DNA of 64,000 bases, taken from positions 7,835,001 to 7,899,000 of the forward strand of contig OX335652.1 of NCBI GenBank assembly GCA_946894095.1. The letters are read 5' to 3'. The notes under the pieces were generated by a model, which was not told where the DNA came from, searched no databases, and saw only the letters and a program-made list of their open reading frames with translations. Shown here piece after piece: positions 1-12,740 of the stretch. The translations under genes and the position numbers were made by a program. The first letter of the stretch is position 1; each line of letters begins with the position of its first letter. This DNA comes from Incurvaria masculella. Its lineage: Eukaryota > Arthropoda > Insecta > Lepidoptera > Incurvariidae.

Positions 1-130
1 GTTGCCGCCTTAATACGGTTCATGAGATACAGCCCTGTGACAGACGGACGGACGGACGGATGGAAGGACGGACGGACAGCGGAGGCTTAGTAATAGGGTT
101 CCGTTGGCACCCTTTGGGTACGGAACCCTA
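1..130 (-). mobile_element. Helentron-like (HINE/MINE-type) element, partial, copy 1
   Basis: Right-hand part of the most abundant repeat of the window, cut by the window edge. It holds the stretch after the conserved 'tgccgctataacaac' block, a GGAC-type microsatellite and the terminal subterminal repeat ending GGTACGGAACCCTAAAAA. I take the family's 5'-to-3' direction as AGGGTTCCGTACC first and the GTGCGAGTCCGACTCGCAC hairpin last, so this copy lies on the minus strand. The assignment to Helentron-associated elements rests on structure (subterminal inverted repeats, internal microsatellite, 3' hairpin), not on a database match. Confidence 0.8.
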
Positions 131-3100
131 AAAAACGATTATGACGCGTTATTAACATATTATAACAAAATTTAAAGTTTTCACTTTACCTTTTAAGATA
201 TGCATCGAATTTGGAGTATCATATTTTCTCTCATTCGTTTTTTTGTCGTTTTCTTGCACTACTTCGCGCAGGTTCCAGAACCTCGAGTAGTGCCGACGAG
301 AATACTGAGCCAGCATTTCAACACAAAACCCGACTCACAATTTTTCCTCTGACATGGAAATTCTCTCAGCGGACTTCGTTTACTTTCTTTTATTGTGGCC
401 CCACTTAAAACCTCAGCGGTATGCAAATTAGAAAACATTTTTCTCGTTGCTTTTTGAGTGTTTTTAAGTGTTTCCGAAGTCAAAGCTCCACTTAACATCG
501 GTTAGTAAGGAAAAAAGTCACTGTGTTTTTGATTGAAACATTTCATTCCCAAAAAGTTCTAAGTATTCAAACACAAAATCAGTGGGTTAATTTTGAGCCT
601 AGCACGTTTAAATATAAGCAGTATATTGCAGTAACAAGGTAGTTATCTTTTAAAATAAATAAAAAAAATATTATGTATAGGTATGTATAGGATTATCAAT
701 GTAGATAGACATTTTAACCAAAATCTCAGATCAAACAGCGTCTGCTATGAAATCACAGTGTCTCCAATTTTCTAACCAGAATCAGACATGTAGGAGGGTT
801 GTGTGGGTGGGAACTGACTTGAGGAACGCATTTCGGGAATGTTTGAATATACGACACGCTGTTATATGCATACTTTTACCATACTGCCACATATCACTTC
901 TTCTTTATTTTATCTTCTGTAGACAATAGTTATCGTGGGCTTGGAGCCTTTTAGCCACAGACGGTTTGTAGAGTTGCTCAGTCTTTTATGCAGGTACTTT
1001 CAGGGACGTTTCTTTGTGGAACTTGCATCCCTTATTCCTGCCCATCCTACATACACCCGGAGCTCCCGCCGCAGATAATGCGAGAATCTGTTTGTGGTTG
1101 ACATTAGTCTTTCAAGAATAAACTGTTTCTAAAATTATTATTCTTTTGCTTCACCGCTAGGGTATGGAGTTGTCTACAAGCAACTACCCTACATTATGGG
1201 ACTTTGCAAACATAATTTAAACAAGCTCGATAGCGCGCAGTGTTCCGCAAATCCGCTGGTATTTAAAGTTGATTTTCCGTATTTATCATATTTGTTTACA
1301 CTTGTTTGTTCTTCAAAACGGCAATAGGTTTCAATCCTGTTTCAAATGTTTGTAGGAACAAAACAATATTTACCACGTACCATTGTTTATGTTCAGAATT
1401 TACACTTGTTAGATACGTGACTCGTTTGGGTTTTTTTTTTTTGGGTAAAATTATCTTATACGGCTACCTAAAAAATATTTACGTAGCTGCCACAATCAAG
1501 AACTGGTCAACTCGAAAAGATTATGCCCTCAGCACCAGATGTTCAGATGGGAGGCCAGCAAGCCCAAAACCTGGGTTACATGTGTGCAAGTAGATCTAAA
1601 CAAGTTCATGTCATTTTTTAATTGTTGTTTGTAAATGAATAATATATCTCAATAAATTAATAATAAAAAGGATATTGAATTAAAATACAGAGAAAATTAA
1701 CTGGTTGTTTTGTTGTAGATCTGTTCTCTTATTAATTGAGCACTTTATAAGTTCTCGTTAGTCGTTCCGACAAACAAAGTGCTTTATCGTGCAATACATT
1801 TTTCCTCTACACGAGCTTGTATCGTTAAAAGGGAATCACAAGAGCTATTTACGAGACTACAGTCATCCCAGGAGACAATGCTAGCACTGATTTCGCGCCG
1901 TAGAAAGTACTGATGAGTTTTGTGCGAACGATTCTGCTTTGACCTGGTCCCTTGTTTTTAGGTTTTTTTTTGTTTCTCAAGGTAACCAAAAATATGCGTA
2001 CAAAGTGAAGGTGCTTTTGAATGATTCATTGGAACATCCATGATCCGTTTTCACTACTTCCAGCTACAAAAATCCCAAAGTTCCCATTTGGTTACACCAT
2101 CTTAGGTGGTCAAAACAGGGGTATGTCAGTTCCTTTCGTTTCTTATCTACTGGTCCTTAATTGCGTCAATCTTATTTCAATCGTTCAATAAACCTGCAAC
2201 AGCGAATTTCGAACACACGTAGATTTCCACTCGCAATTTCCCAGCAACACAGCAATATGACTGGCACGTATGCGCAGCGCTGCATACTTCCACGTCGTCA
2301 CGGAATCCAGCCGAGAATCCGCCACCCGTGCTCCAGGGCGAACGGAGTCCCGGGGCGGTGCGGGGGCGGAGGTTGGCGCGGTACGGACACTTGGAATGGT
2401 GCTCACGTCAGACTCGAGATGGCGCTAATGATATATTAGCCTCTTAACCTAACGGCGGGTCTTTAAGGCGAAATAAGAGTCATAAAATTAATACCCTACG
2501 CGATGCTCGAGGGAACATATTAGTACTCTTAATTACGCCGCGTATCCTTCATAACTTCTACCTATGAAACGGCTGTTTTAATTTTAGCTGGCGTTTGAGT
2601 CGAATTTAATTGAACTTATTGAATGGAATATCGCTTGAATACAACCAACTCTTAACTTTCACATCTGACAAATCCGGCTATTAAAACCCACTTATTTGTT
2701 CAGCCGAAACGGAAATTGCCGGAGCTTAACGCCTATTTTCGGTATGAAGATCGCGCACAGGCTGTTCCATTATAAGTCAGCTTAATTTCGCTGAAAACGG
2801 ATAATCTGGACGGCAAACTCATTTCAAGTATTGGGGGCGGGGCGGGGCGGCGGTGCCTCTCGGATGATCTCGAGATGAGAGCTTGGGGACAGCCAGCGAC
2901 TCATTGAGTGTACGTGCCCTTGCCTATGTAAACTGCGAGACGAGAACTTTACTTAGTCGCGATTATTTTTAGCGATAGAATAATTGCAGGACTGTATTAC
3001 TTTTCGATGGATGTTTTGTTGTTATACCAGCAGATCAAGAATCTTAATCCGTGTTTGTGGTCAATTTTGAAAGTAAAGATAATGAACGATTCTTCTTTGA

Positions 3101-4875
3101 TTGTTATGTTAAAATCTACCTTTCACGTAATTATTAAGTTTGGTGATGTGAAAAATTTACTTATTAATTTAGAAATAAAGGAAATTATTCTGTCTAATAT
3201 TCTAAATATTATATAATAATAATTACTGTTTTTTAACAAAATAAAAAATGTTTGGGAAGGAATACCTTCGATATGTTATTTTTTTTAAGTAGTCATGTAT
3301 ATATATTTTCTCAACCACGGTACTTTTATCATACGGTAATTATCTTATTTTATTTATATTTTTTTAGTAAATATGAAAACATATCACCCTTGACTTACAA
3401 GCTCATATGGAGACGAATGTACGCTGTTATCTCGGCTATTGAGAAGCGATCACTGGATATCACGTTTCAGCCGCCACCCCGTCATCAAGCTCTGCTAACG
3501 GCCTTACAATTAGTTATTTTAATGTACGAGTGTCGTATTTTGACATCGCCGCTTTAGGCGCATTGAATTGCTTTAGGAGCAAAGAGGACCATTTTAGGCG
3601 TCAGATTACCTTTTGTGGCTCCTATTATAAAGCCATTAAGTGTTGCCGATTTGCAAAGAATTCTTTCGATGCATTAACTGGGGGATGCATTTTGTGAATG
3701 TAATAAAAATTAGCACACATTAAGTTCTTTATGCGGCACACATAAACGATTAACGACTCTACAAAACCTCAAGTAGTTTCATTTTTGTCTTTATTCCTTG
3801 AGCGGAATTGGATGGAACTGGTGTGACCGGATGACCTGGCAGAACTCACCACGGCCAGGCAGGTTATAGCACCCGTAATTGAAGAGATGCGATCCTGTTG
3901 AAGGAGCGAGAAAGTATCCTCCATCATCCTCCGGGGAAGTCTAATAGATCTATTATAGATATTAAAGATAGTAGACCTTAAAGATCTACAATAGATCATT
4001 GGGATTGTCACAATATTGTTAGTTACTTACCTTTGCTTTGTATTATGTTCTATATTATACCTACATGTGTCTACTAGGTAGTTAAGTTTATTGATTGAAA
4101 ACTTGGTTTATATATTATTAGTGTATTGGTGAGAATTGTTACGGAGGCAGGTAAAGTGTTATACTTGTAGTTATATAATATTATGTTGTATGTACGTGTC
4201 TCTGTTTATTGTCCAAATAAATGGTGATTTGTCCGTAGCTGAGGAAGCGTAGGTTAAAAGTTCGTTGGCGCGCATCACTTTGAACACATGAAAATGGAAT
4301 AAATTTCCTGAGGTAGTAGCAAAGGATGGATAGTTGGCTGGATGTAAAGGCGACGGGCCCGCCACTCATACTTTGCGTGTGAAGGTCAACGTTAGTTAAC
4401 TGATGAAAACAATGAGCTTGAATATTGTATTCTGAGAGCCTGTAAGGAAACCCGTGCTGATGTTTCCTTTGTTTATTTTATGGAATCGTATCATTGTTTA
4501 TCATAAAATATAATTTTACTGCAAAGATATTTATTTAATACTTATTAACATCTAAAAGTAAAATTTAAAAATTAAAACTAAAACTAAAGAAAAATGTGGA
4601 TCGGAGAGCGATCCAATGAAATATGTTGGGTTAAAGGTAAAATATTTCATTGAAATATTCATACTGCAAATAAAGAAATGATTCTAACGAAATTATTCCA
4701 GTTATCTCTGGATATATATATATTTGATAAAAAAACGATTCGAGAAAACGCTCGTGGCTTAATTTAAAGCTTTAAAACTTATTTTTTATATTTAATTTTA
4801 TAATTTAAAAAAAATATTAAGTTGAATCTTTTATTGTCTCTATTCGATGCATGTTTAAGCCAAACACACAACATG
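131..4875. other. intergenic, no supported gene
   Basis: AT-rich DNA with only short stop-bounded frames that lack recognisable domains. A G-rich run, GGGGGCGGGGCGGGGCGGCGG, sits near 2834-2854 and could form a G-quadruplex. I see no other structure that I can name. Confidence 0.5.
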
Positions 4876-4960
4876 GGTGCCATGCAAAGACCTCCTTTAA
4901 ATTGCACGGCTACATTGGAGTGGATTGACAATACTGACAATTAGATTAGCCGCCTAAAAT
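4876..4960 (-). mobile_element. SINE tail fragment, diverged
   Basis: The words 'gccatgcaaagacctcc', 'attgcacggctacatt' and 'gattgacaatactgacaatt' match the shared tail of the SINE families seen intact at 59310-59684 and elsewhere, in minus orientation. The fragment has decayed and lacks a head. Confidence 0.6.
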
Positions 4961-7900
4961 ACAAGTTTAATGAAAATTCTCATGCACTGAAGGGCTTAAA
5001 AAATGAAATTCATTTAATATATTTGCTGCTACATATCGACGCTATGTAGCTTAAAGTTAAGATTAATAATGTTTTTAAACTCTATACCAGAAGGCAGAAA
5101 GTGTATACAAATTTTGATTAGTAAAACGAAAACAAAAATGCGAATAAATGACACTGGACACTGGTCACCTAACAACGCGCGGATCAAGTACTGTCTCAAA
5201 CTTAAACAACTTATTAATTTAAACATTCACATGTACTGCACTAATATTCTGACAGATGGATGGACAGGCATTCAAGTTATCCACTTCACTCACCCTACCT
5301 TCAAGAACGATCGGCGACTGAGGACATTTCTTAAGGGTGTAAAAAGTGCTTTTACCCTTACCGTTCGAAATGATTCCCACGAATCAATTGAAAAGTGTTG
5401 AGTGGTGACCTAAGTGCCTATAAATTGGATGCCTGTATGTCGAATCGCATGTTGAAAGTAAAATTAAAACAGAGAATTCTTAATAGTGTATGCACACAAT
5501 AATTAAAATATGATTGCCAATGTTCCTTTCCCACACTATTGAAAACAGTTGATTCAAAGAAAGAACTAAATAATAAAAATTGCGACAAATGTGTTAAGTC
5601 TTTACAAGAATTGAATTGTATAAACTAAAGTCAACAGTTACTCCGCTGTTCACTTATACTTGCTGGTGCTTTGGGTACATTGTTTCAACTTCACTTTTGT
5701 AGCATTTGTTTTGTAACCCCCACTTTAAAATATGTGATTCATCGATTTAATTGCGTATGCAGGATTGCTCCCTTCGATATATAAAGTCATGCTTATTTAA
5801 AAAAATAAATTTATTATAAGAATTGTAATGTAATGTTTAATATTATATACACTTGGCATATCAATGGTTTTTTCTTTACTTTCATCATACATTTTGATGA
5901 ATAAGTATAAAAAGTAGAAAATGACACCTATTGGATAGAGTGCAATAACAGGGAAACTCAAAAGCAAATGCTTTTTCATAAACCAAACTACTAAGCTGTT
6001 AACGGATAACCACAATCGGTCCAACTACTCAATCAACCGGCACAAAGTACAAATAGTTTCAGCGACAAGCCGCGCACTTACAAGCTTAAAGTGTCAGCGA
6101 AGCACAAAGCTGCCGCCACAATAGTGCTTCTGGCTGCAATACTGCGCCAAGTAGCTCCCCATACAACCGCCACAAGACGATCATTGTTGCGTTTATTCGA
6201 ATCACATGTCACCAAAAAGGGACCGATTAAAATTATAAGCACAATAGCCCTAAACAGCATTGTGCTAAAGCGTTTGTACAAATGCCGCAAGAACATTTCC
6301 GAACTGAAAGGGGAGCGATACGCTTTGAATTACAAATTCGATTTCATCTTAAATGACAATTTAGCAATATAAATTAAACACTGGACTCGATTGCCTACTT
6401 TATTGCCGATTTTACTGTGAACTTTATTTCGCTGGATCGGCGTCTCGTGTCATTGAATTGAAGATGGATGGATAAATACTGACTTCGTCGTTTCGACTGA
6501 AATTTAACGGAATTGTCAGATGACGTCTCTCGCATACAATTAGTATTGACGGAGAATATTTTGAAAAGATCCGTTAAAAATCTTTCTTGTAAAATGTTGT
6601 AAGTAAAATGGTGCATTCATTTTACATTAACTAACATTAAATATTAATCGCGAACGCGTTAAAAAAGACTAAACCCTTAACATAAGTGGGCGGGGCTTCC
6701 CGGGGCATTACTGTTCAAACATGTGTTACAATTATATTACAAATACTTTAAAAGCGTATCCATGGCATGCGCTTAAGCACTCCTTTTCACTTCGGATAGA
6801 GTTTACAATTCAAAAGATTCAATATCGAAGTTAAGTCCTTTAGATACCCACGATAAAGGGTACAAATTATTTATTCAAAATCTATATAAAAGACTTCGGA
6901 TAGGGACGGTGCTCCCAGCTGTAAGAGTTCGCCGTGACAAAGGGGATGTGGTACTTTGTTATCTTTTCGGAGCGCTACCGAAGCGCAGGGAGTGGAGTTA
7001 GAGGATGCGATGATGGAGCCGCGCTTGGCTTTGTGTTCGCGTTGAGTTCAACCGGACATTTAAGTCGATGATGACAGATAAGCTGCCATGTCAGGGGCGT
7101 TGCCAACTTTTTAATGAAGAAAACCTGTTTGTTCGATGCACCGAAATATTAATAATGTTTCGTGTATACTAGAACGCGATTGATAACAGAATGATATTAA
7201 TCAGCTTTGGAAATAGAGTGAGCGTACATAAATGCACGCAAACCATAATTTCGTTTTCCAGAAGGGGTAGGCAGGGACGATAGAGCGCCATATCCCGCAA
7301 ACTTATTCCGCTTGCTCTATAGACATGCATCTTTCCATACTTGCTTTACGATTACAGGTGCTCGAATTGACCATTATCGAACTGATTCATCAAAATAGTC
7401 ATGGTACGATTCTCCTACAACAATATTTAAATAATACACCAATGGACTCGCTATTCATCATGTGCTCCTGCAAAATAGGCGAACATTTATCCTGAGACCG
7501 AAAATTCGGTTCTAGGGAGCCAGACATGTGAGTCTGTCACATCTGCAACGGTCAATGGTGTACGTAAGAAGGCGATCTATTATTTTTCTTCCTTCTTCTG
7601 TTTTATTACTATTTCGAAATGTATTTGCGCGTACCTTTAATTTGAGACGAACACTATCGCAATCTATAAAATACTTGTAATTTAAGATTGCTTTAAGTTG
7701 TTTACAGTTTCTGCAAACAGCCACAGAAATGAAAGCCTTGCATCGGTGTTCCAGTAAGTACTGAGAAAGTCGCGCATTGTAGTCAAGAGTAAAACAATAC
7801 TCAAATCTAAACGGAAATCTATAGAAAATATCACAATTTTGATTATTTTTGTTGAACCAAGTGGATTCATTTATTCAGATAAAGAGAATACTTGTACCTG

Positions 7901-9059
7901 GTATATAAAACAATAAAGAATTAAATCAAATTATAAACGAAAAAAATCTTCGTATTTATCCGGGGCTGCTTTTGTCCCGTATACACTTGGCAATGTCCAC
8001 GCTCATGCGTCAAGTGAAAAATGTTTGGAGCGGGAGTCATCCAATGCTTCTTTTAAAAGCTTCCCAGCTTTTTTATCGGGAGTTTTTCTCATTTTAAATA
8101 TTTTGTCTCATAACTACATACTATTGGGCTAAAATTGACCCAGTAAGCGGAACAAACTGGTTTGGGACTAATCGAACCCACGGGCAAGCGAGGTAGTGAA
8201 TTTGTTTCTCTTTTGCATTCACGCCAAATTACTTCCAGTGATCATAATATTGCAGGTAAGCTCTTCGTGCAGCATTAGCCCGGCGGCGACTTCCTGATTA
8301 AATTTCCACGCCTGTCGGCCTGCAGCTGTAACTAAAGGATCAGAAGCAATAACAGTCAGGATTTGCCCTCAGTTATTCTGCTCTGGATTAGGCGTAGTCG
8401 GCTGCGCAGTATTGTGACGCTTTACGTTGGAGCTCGCTCATTTGTTAGATATATTTTTAGTCCCGCCATTTTGTGATGTGAAGCGGACGGCTCATCATAT
8501 TTAAGGCCAAATTGTGATTGGCAAGCGTGTCACTAAAGTGTAATGCGGTAGAAATGCGTTTTTAATATTGTAATTTATTTTAAATAATATAAATAATATA
8601 AATAATATAAATTATGTATTTTATACGATTTTCGATTAATCAATCAATCATTGTAAACTAGTTTGTAAGTATCACTGGAAAAAATAATAATACAATGACC
8701 AACCTGACGAAGTTTCTTGTCGGCTCTTCTTCGCCAGAAGTAATCGAACCGACAGGAAAAAAAAAATGACGAATCCGAGTGTGTAATATACATCTAATGG
8801 AGGAAATAAAGAAACTGAAACTGAAACTGAAACTGATCCTTACTACGATGTTTTGTTTTGTTTGTAAGATCGTATATAAGTTATTTATTAGTGTTTTAAA
8901 AAACTGCAATATTTTTTTAGGTCGGCTAAGTGAAAATTGCAAAATCCTCATGTAAAGCTCTCTAATGTACTGTCCTTGAATCATTATTCTCGAAATGCAT
9001 CGGATAGCCTTCGATAGTGGTACATAATAGGCATACATTTGTTGTACGTGTACAACTCG
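4961..9059. other. intergenic, no supported gene
   Basis: No coding region can be defended here. An open frame at about 6006-6369 (+) has a hydrophobic run but no ATG, no family match and no splice evidence, so I leave it out. The stretch 8225-8530 is less AT-rich and free of recognisable repeats, and would be a reasonable place to look for conserved non-coding sequence. Confidence 0.45.
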
Positions 9060-9412
9060 TGGTGTAGGAGCTAGAGGACTTGTATGGGTTCGAATTCTCG
9101 CCCCGGTCATGCAGCACTTTCTTTCTCTTTCTGAGTTGGATAAGTGCATTTAGTTACGAATGCGAGATGTTCCATGGTTCGGAACCCATGTAAAACGGTT
9201 GCTCCCCTTCCTCTGCTAGGGGGTAGGGTTAAGCCCGTCCGGATTGGTACCACCGCGTTGGATGAAACTATGGTGGAAGCGGCAATGAATATTTGTCTGT
9301 GTTTTCCATCCAGCTTAGTGAAGCCGTGCTCATAAAGGAAAGGTCCTGGCATTGCTCCTAGTTCCTTCGGGAATGTGGAGTATTGGACTAATATCATGAC
9401 GGTAATAAAAAA
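9060..9412 (+). mobile_element. tRNA-headed SINE with shared tail
   Basis: A tRNA-like B box (GGGTTCGAATTC) lies near 9088. It is followed by the linker 'ctttctgagttggataagtg', the words 'ggttcggaacccatg' and 'ggtggtaccaccgcgttggatga' (last with changes), and the tail 'ggtcctggcattgctcctagtt', ending in an A-rich run. The tail is shared with the 5S-headed copies at 59.3 and 60.3 kb, but the head is different. The left border is approximate. Confidence 0.65.
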
Positions 9413-9923
9413 AATATGTTTTGCTAAAGTTCTTCAGATTGGCCTGAAATATATTCAATAAGTACATACTAATAAGATTAATTTATTATATCACTATTCG
9501 ACATCATTATTACGTGTACTTGTATGTATCGGACCGCCAAGTATGTGTATCTGTGTATGTATGTGCTGAATTTTTACATTATTTTGCTCCCACCATTCCG
9601 AGAATCGACGAGTCGCTGTCTATATTTGCTCAACAGACAGCGACGATGAGTTTTGTTTTATTCTGTCTAAAATAGATTGCGATTTTGGCATTCTGTTTCG
9701 CTTTTGATGAAACGTAAATATGAACACAGAGCTTTTTAATTATTTTTTAGGATATTGGACGTCCTACGGTTGGTTTCATATCGGTAGTTAAACTCTTTTT
9801 TTTTTAATGTTATATTTGTGACTTACCTAAGTAAGTATATATCTTGCGGAAGTGACAAATCACCAAATACTTGATAATTGTACGTATTTAATGGAGACGA
9901 CATTACCGTTACCTCATTAAAAT
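9413..9923. other. intergenic, nothing recognised
   Basis: AT-rich sequence with a short direct or inverted 'gacagcgacgatgag/cgacgagtcgctgtc' feature around 9605-9650. I see no coding potential. Confidence 0.4.
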
Positions 9924-10015
9924 GAGTTCCAGCGACATCTACATTTGAAGCAATGTAACCAGATTTTGTAAATAATCTGATTACAATGCTTCAAATATAG
10001 ATGTCGCTGAAACTC
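9924..10015. repeat. foldback MITE, near-perfect hairpin
   Basis: GAGTTCCAGCGACATCTACA on the left is mirrored by TATAGATGTCGCTGAAACTC on the right. The inner parts 'tgaagcaatgtaaccagatt' and 'aatctgattacaatgcttca' also pair, leaving a tiny loop, so the whole block is one hairpin with arms of about 40 bp. A single arm recurs at about 51500-51565, so this is a dispersed family and not a local accident. It has no coding capacity. Confidence 0.75.
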
Positions 10016-10491
10016 AAATTAATCACCATATACGTCAATGAAATTGTAACTTGAAGAAGAAGAATCAATTATTCTCAACAATAGTCCAATAAAGATATCC
10101 AAGTAAAGCTACGGAACCTTAATAAAAGTATTTACAGCCAGACAGTGGGGGAGGAGGAGGAATGGGATATGAGACGGGGGCAAAGGGTTTGGTTCATAAA
10201 ATGCAAACGTCTGCTGTATTCGCAAAAGGTACAAAGAATTCCGCGGACAAAGCAAAAATCCCATCCTTATCAAATATTTGTATCGAAATTCGCTTGTATC
10301 TGGAAACACACATTCATTGTTCAGCTCGTTTTACTCCGTTTTCATTTAATTGGATGATTGCAAAGGGTTGGGTTTTTTATAGGCGACGGGTTTTGTTTGC
10401 AATAGTTTACTGATGCCGACCGATTAAAATTGTCTGCCGAGATGTATTGTATATGTTACTATGAACTTATATTGATTTATCCTAAGTTTTA
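10016..10491. other. intergenic, nothing recognised
   Basis: Contains a purine-rich run (10146-10165, gggggaggaggaggaatggg) and short frames without family resemblance. Confidence 0.4.
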
Positions 10492-11187
10492 CACTGAACA
10501 AAAAAGTGCAACGGTTTACCGTTTTAGCACAGTTAAAATTCAGTCATTAATGGTGAAGTATTTCTCATTATTATTAATGCTAAGCGTTATTGTATTAAAT
10601 AAGTCAGCACATTCTGTAAGCACAGTCCACGAGGACAATGATTTTTTAAAACCACTCAGTAATTACTTTCTTAAGATAAATTAATATATAATGTAATATA
10701 TTTTATAGTACCCAAACACAATCAATCAATGAGCAAAAATAGTTAATATAAAACAGTTATTGTAACCGATTGAACAGTACCGCTTGGTAAAAATAGCACG
10801 GTGACTGATCAGATGATTTTGAAACGGTGATTTACTAATAAACGGTAATAAGATTACGGCTGACTCCAAATTAGGCTAGCAACTGTCTAGTTTCAAGAGG
10901 TACAGACATTTTAACATATTGGACAGTACCTTTTCACTGAATATAAGAAGAAAGTAAAAATCGAAAAACAATCTGAAGTCAGAAATAGATTTCACACACT
11001 TAGGGAGACAGTAAGATAAAACAGTTATTGGCCACAGTTAAACAATCAATTAAAACATACAGTAAAATGTAATCTTTAAGGCTAACTTTTATCCCTCAGT
11101 TAGAGAAACCGATTTGGTTAGTTGGCTCTATTTTAACGTTGCAAGACGGATGTTATTATTGGATTCACTGATTATCTTTTTTCAGTG
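10492..11187 (-). mobile_element. TA-flanked MITE, copy A (Tc1/mariner-like ends)
   Basis: The ends are CACTGAACAAAAAA and TTTTTTCAGTG, bordered by TA on both sides, which fits a Tc1/mariner TA duplication. The interior matches the element at 19161-19675 in reverse orientation: 'tttagcacagttaaaattcagtcattaatggtgaagtatttctcatt' corresponds to the reverse complement of that copy's right end, and 'tttcaagaggtacag' also pairs with it. There is no transposase frame. It is longer than copy B, so it carries extra or rearranged internal sequence. Confidence 0.72.
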
Positions 11188-12064
11188 TACATGTGAATCT
11201 TAGGATTGGCTCACATGAATTGGTACATGTACGAAAATAAATGATTTTTCGGCCTTTTACCAAAAGAGTTTGGTAAATACTAAGTTATATTAGGTTCGGT
11301 TAATTTTTACCATATCTCTGACATTCATCCTAAGATTTACCGAGTGAATGGTGGTAAGAGTCTGAAATTAATGATGATCTAACTGACGTATTTACCGTAG
11401 TTCGGGCTTTTACGGTAACATATACATACAGTAAATGTGTAAGTGTTTGTTATAAAAGTAGTTCGAATAACACTCTTAAGTTATTCACTTAAAGTTTTAT
11501 AGAAATAAGACTCGGAACCATAATGTTTCGGCTAGTACCCGAGCATGATAAAATGTATTTGGCAAGCAGAAACAGTGATCCCTTGCATAATGCAATAATA
11601 ACCTACCGCCGCGTGCTGGGTGGATGCGTGCTTTCACAAATTTACCCCAAAATAGATTTATTTGGATAAAACTGGCGCGTCCTTTGTTGCGCAATTTTAT
11701 ATCCTGATTTTGAGTCATTACGCGCCTTTATGAAAATGGAATTTGTCAGTCATCGTCAAAGGGATGCTGGGACGCTGTCATTTTCGTCAGAATTATAGTG
11801 GATTAGGCCCGCTTTATTTCGTATTTTTCTCTCGAAATAATGACGTACGCCAGATACTGTTGGCGGAAATAGGTAATTGATGTGCTTTTAGCGTAATCTC
11901 ACTGGATTAGCTGCCTTTGTTGGATGCTGTACCTTACACGCTTGGAGTTTGGTGATTTGGTGATTTGATGTCTTTCATATTGCGATATATTTAAATGAAA
12001 CGTTTTTGTCGAATACATTTGGAGGGTTCAATTGATTTGATATTTTATTGCTTGTCATTAATTT
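11188..12064. other. intergenic, no supported gene
   Basis: AT-rich at first, then a more balanced stretch (11500-11900) that is not recognisably repetitive. I see no supported gene. Confidence 0.4.
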
Positions 12065-12242
12065 TAGGGTCCCGTACCCGAAGGGTGCCAACGGAATCCT
12101 ATTTCTAAGCCGTCTATCCGCCCGTCCGTCCGTCCTACCGTTCGTCCGTCCGTCCGTCTGTCACAGGGCTGTATCTCATGAACCGTAATAGGTGTGCAGC
12201 TAGAATTTCCACAGTGTGTATTTATTTTGCCGCTATAACATG
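12065..12242 (+). mobile_element. Helentron-like element, copy 2, 3'-truncated
   Basis: Starts AGGGTCCCGTACCCGAAGGG, followed by a (GTCC)n run, 'gtcacagggctgtatctcat' and 'tattttgccgctataac', and then stops. The 3' subterminal repeat and terminal hairpin are missing. Confidence 0.78.
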
Positions 12243-12447
12243 ATGTTTGGCCTTTAAACATTGCATCCGTCCATCCCAATTTCCTCTCATAGCTATTACT
12301 AAGGTTGTTGAAGAGCGTTTTCCAGTATTTAAATTGTAATTCGAAATCAATAGTCAGTGATTCATCCCTTAGGTACCTAATTTAGCAAGAAATTTAAAGA
12401 TTTTGCGTCCTGTTCTATCTTGATATCTTATCTTCAATATTACTAAA

Positions 12448-12740
12448 GACCCGCCAAGTGCGAGTCTCACTCGCACACGAAGCGTTCTGTACCATCGTAC
12501 AAGATTTAACACAAAACACGTTTTTTGTATGGGCCCTTTAATATTTTATTTTTATTATTTTACCTATGTGTTGTTATAGCGGCAAAATAAATACACACTC
12601 TGTGAAAATTTCGGCTGCCTACCTATTACGGTTCATGAGATACAGCCCTGAGACAGACGGACTGACGGACGGACGGACGGACGGACGGACGGACGCTTAG
12701 TAATAGGGTTCCGTTTTCACCCTTTGGGTACGGAACCCTA
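12448..12740 (-). mobile_element. Helentron-like element, copy 3
   Basis: Nearly complete. It runs from the decayed hairpin end (gtgcgagtctcactcgcac) through 'tgttgttatagcggcaaaat' and a GGAC run to GGTACGGAACCCTA. One base change disturbs the centre of the hairpin and another changes 'cgaagggttccgtacc' to 'cgaagcgttctgtacc'. It lies only about 200 bp from oppositely oriented copy 2. Confidence 0.85.

Noticed and set aside
6006..6369. Open frame of about 120 codons with a hydrophobic segment
   Set aside because: No ATG start, no recognisable family and no supporting gene structure.
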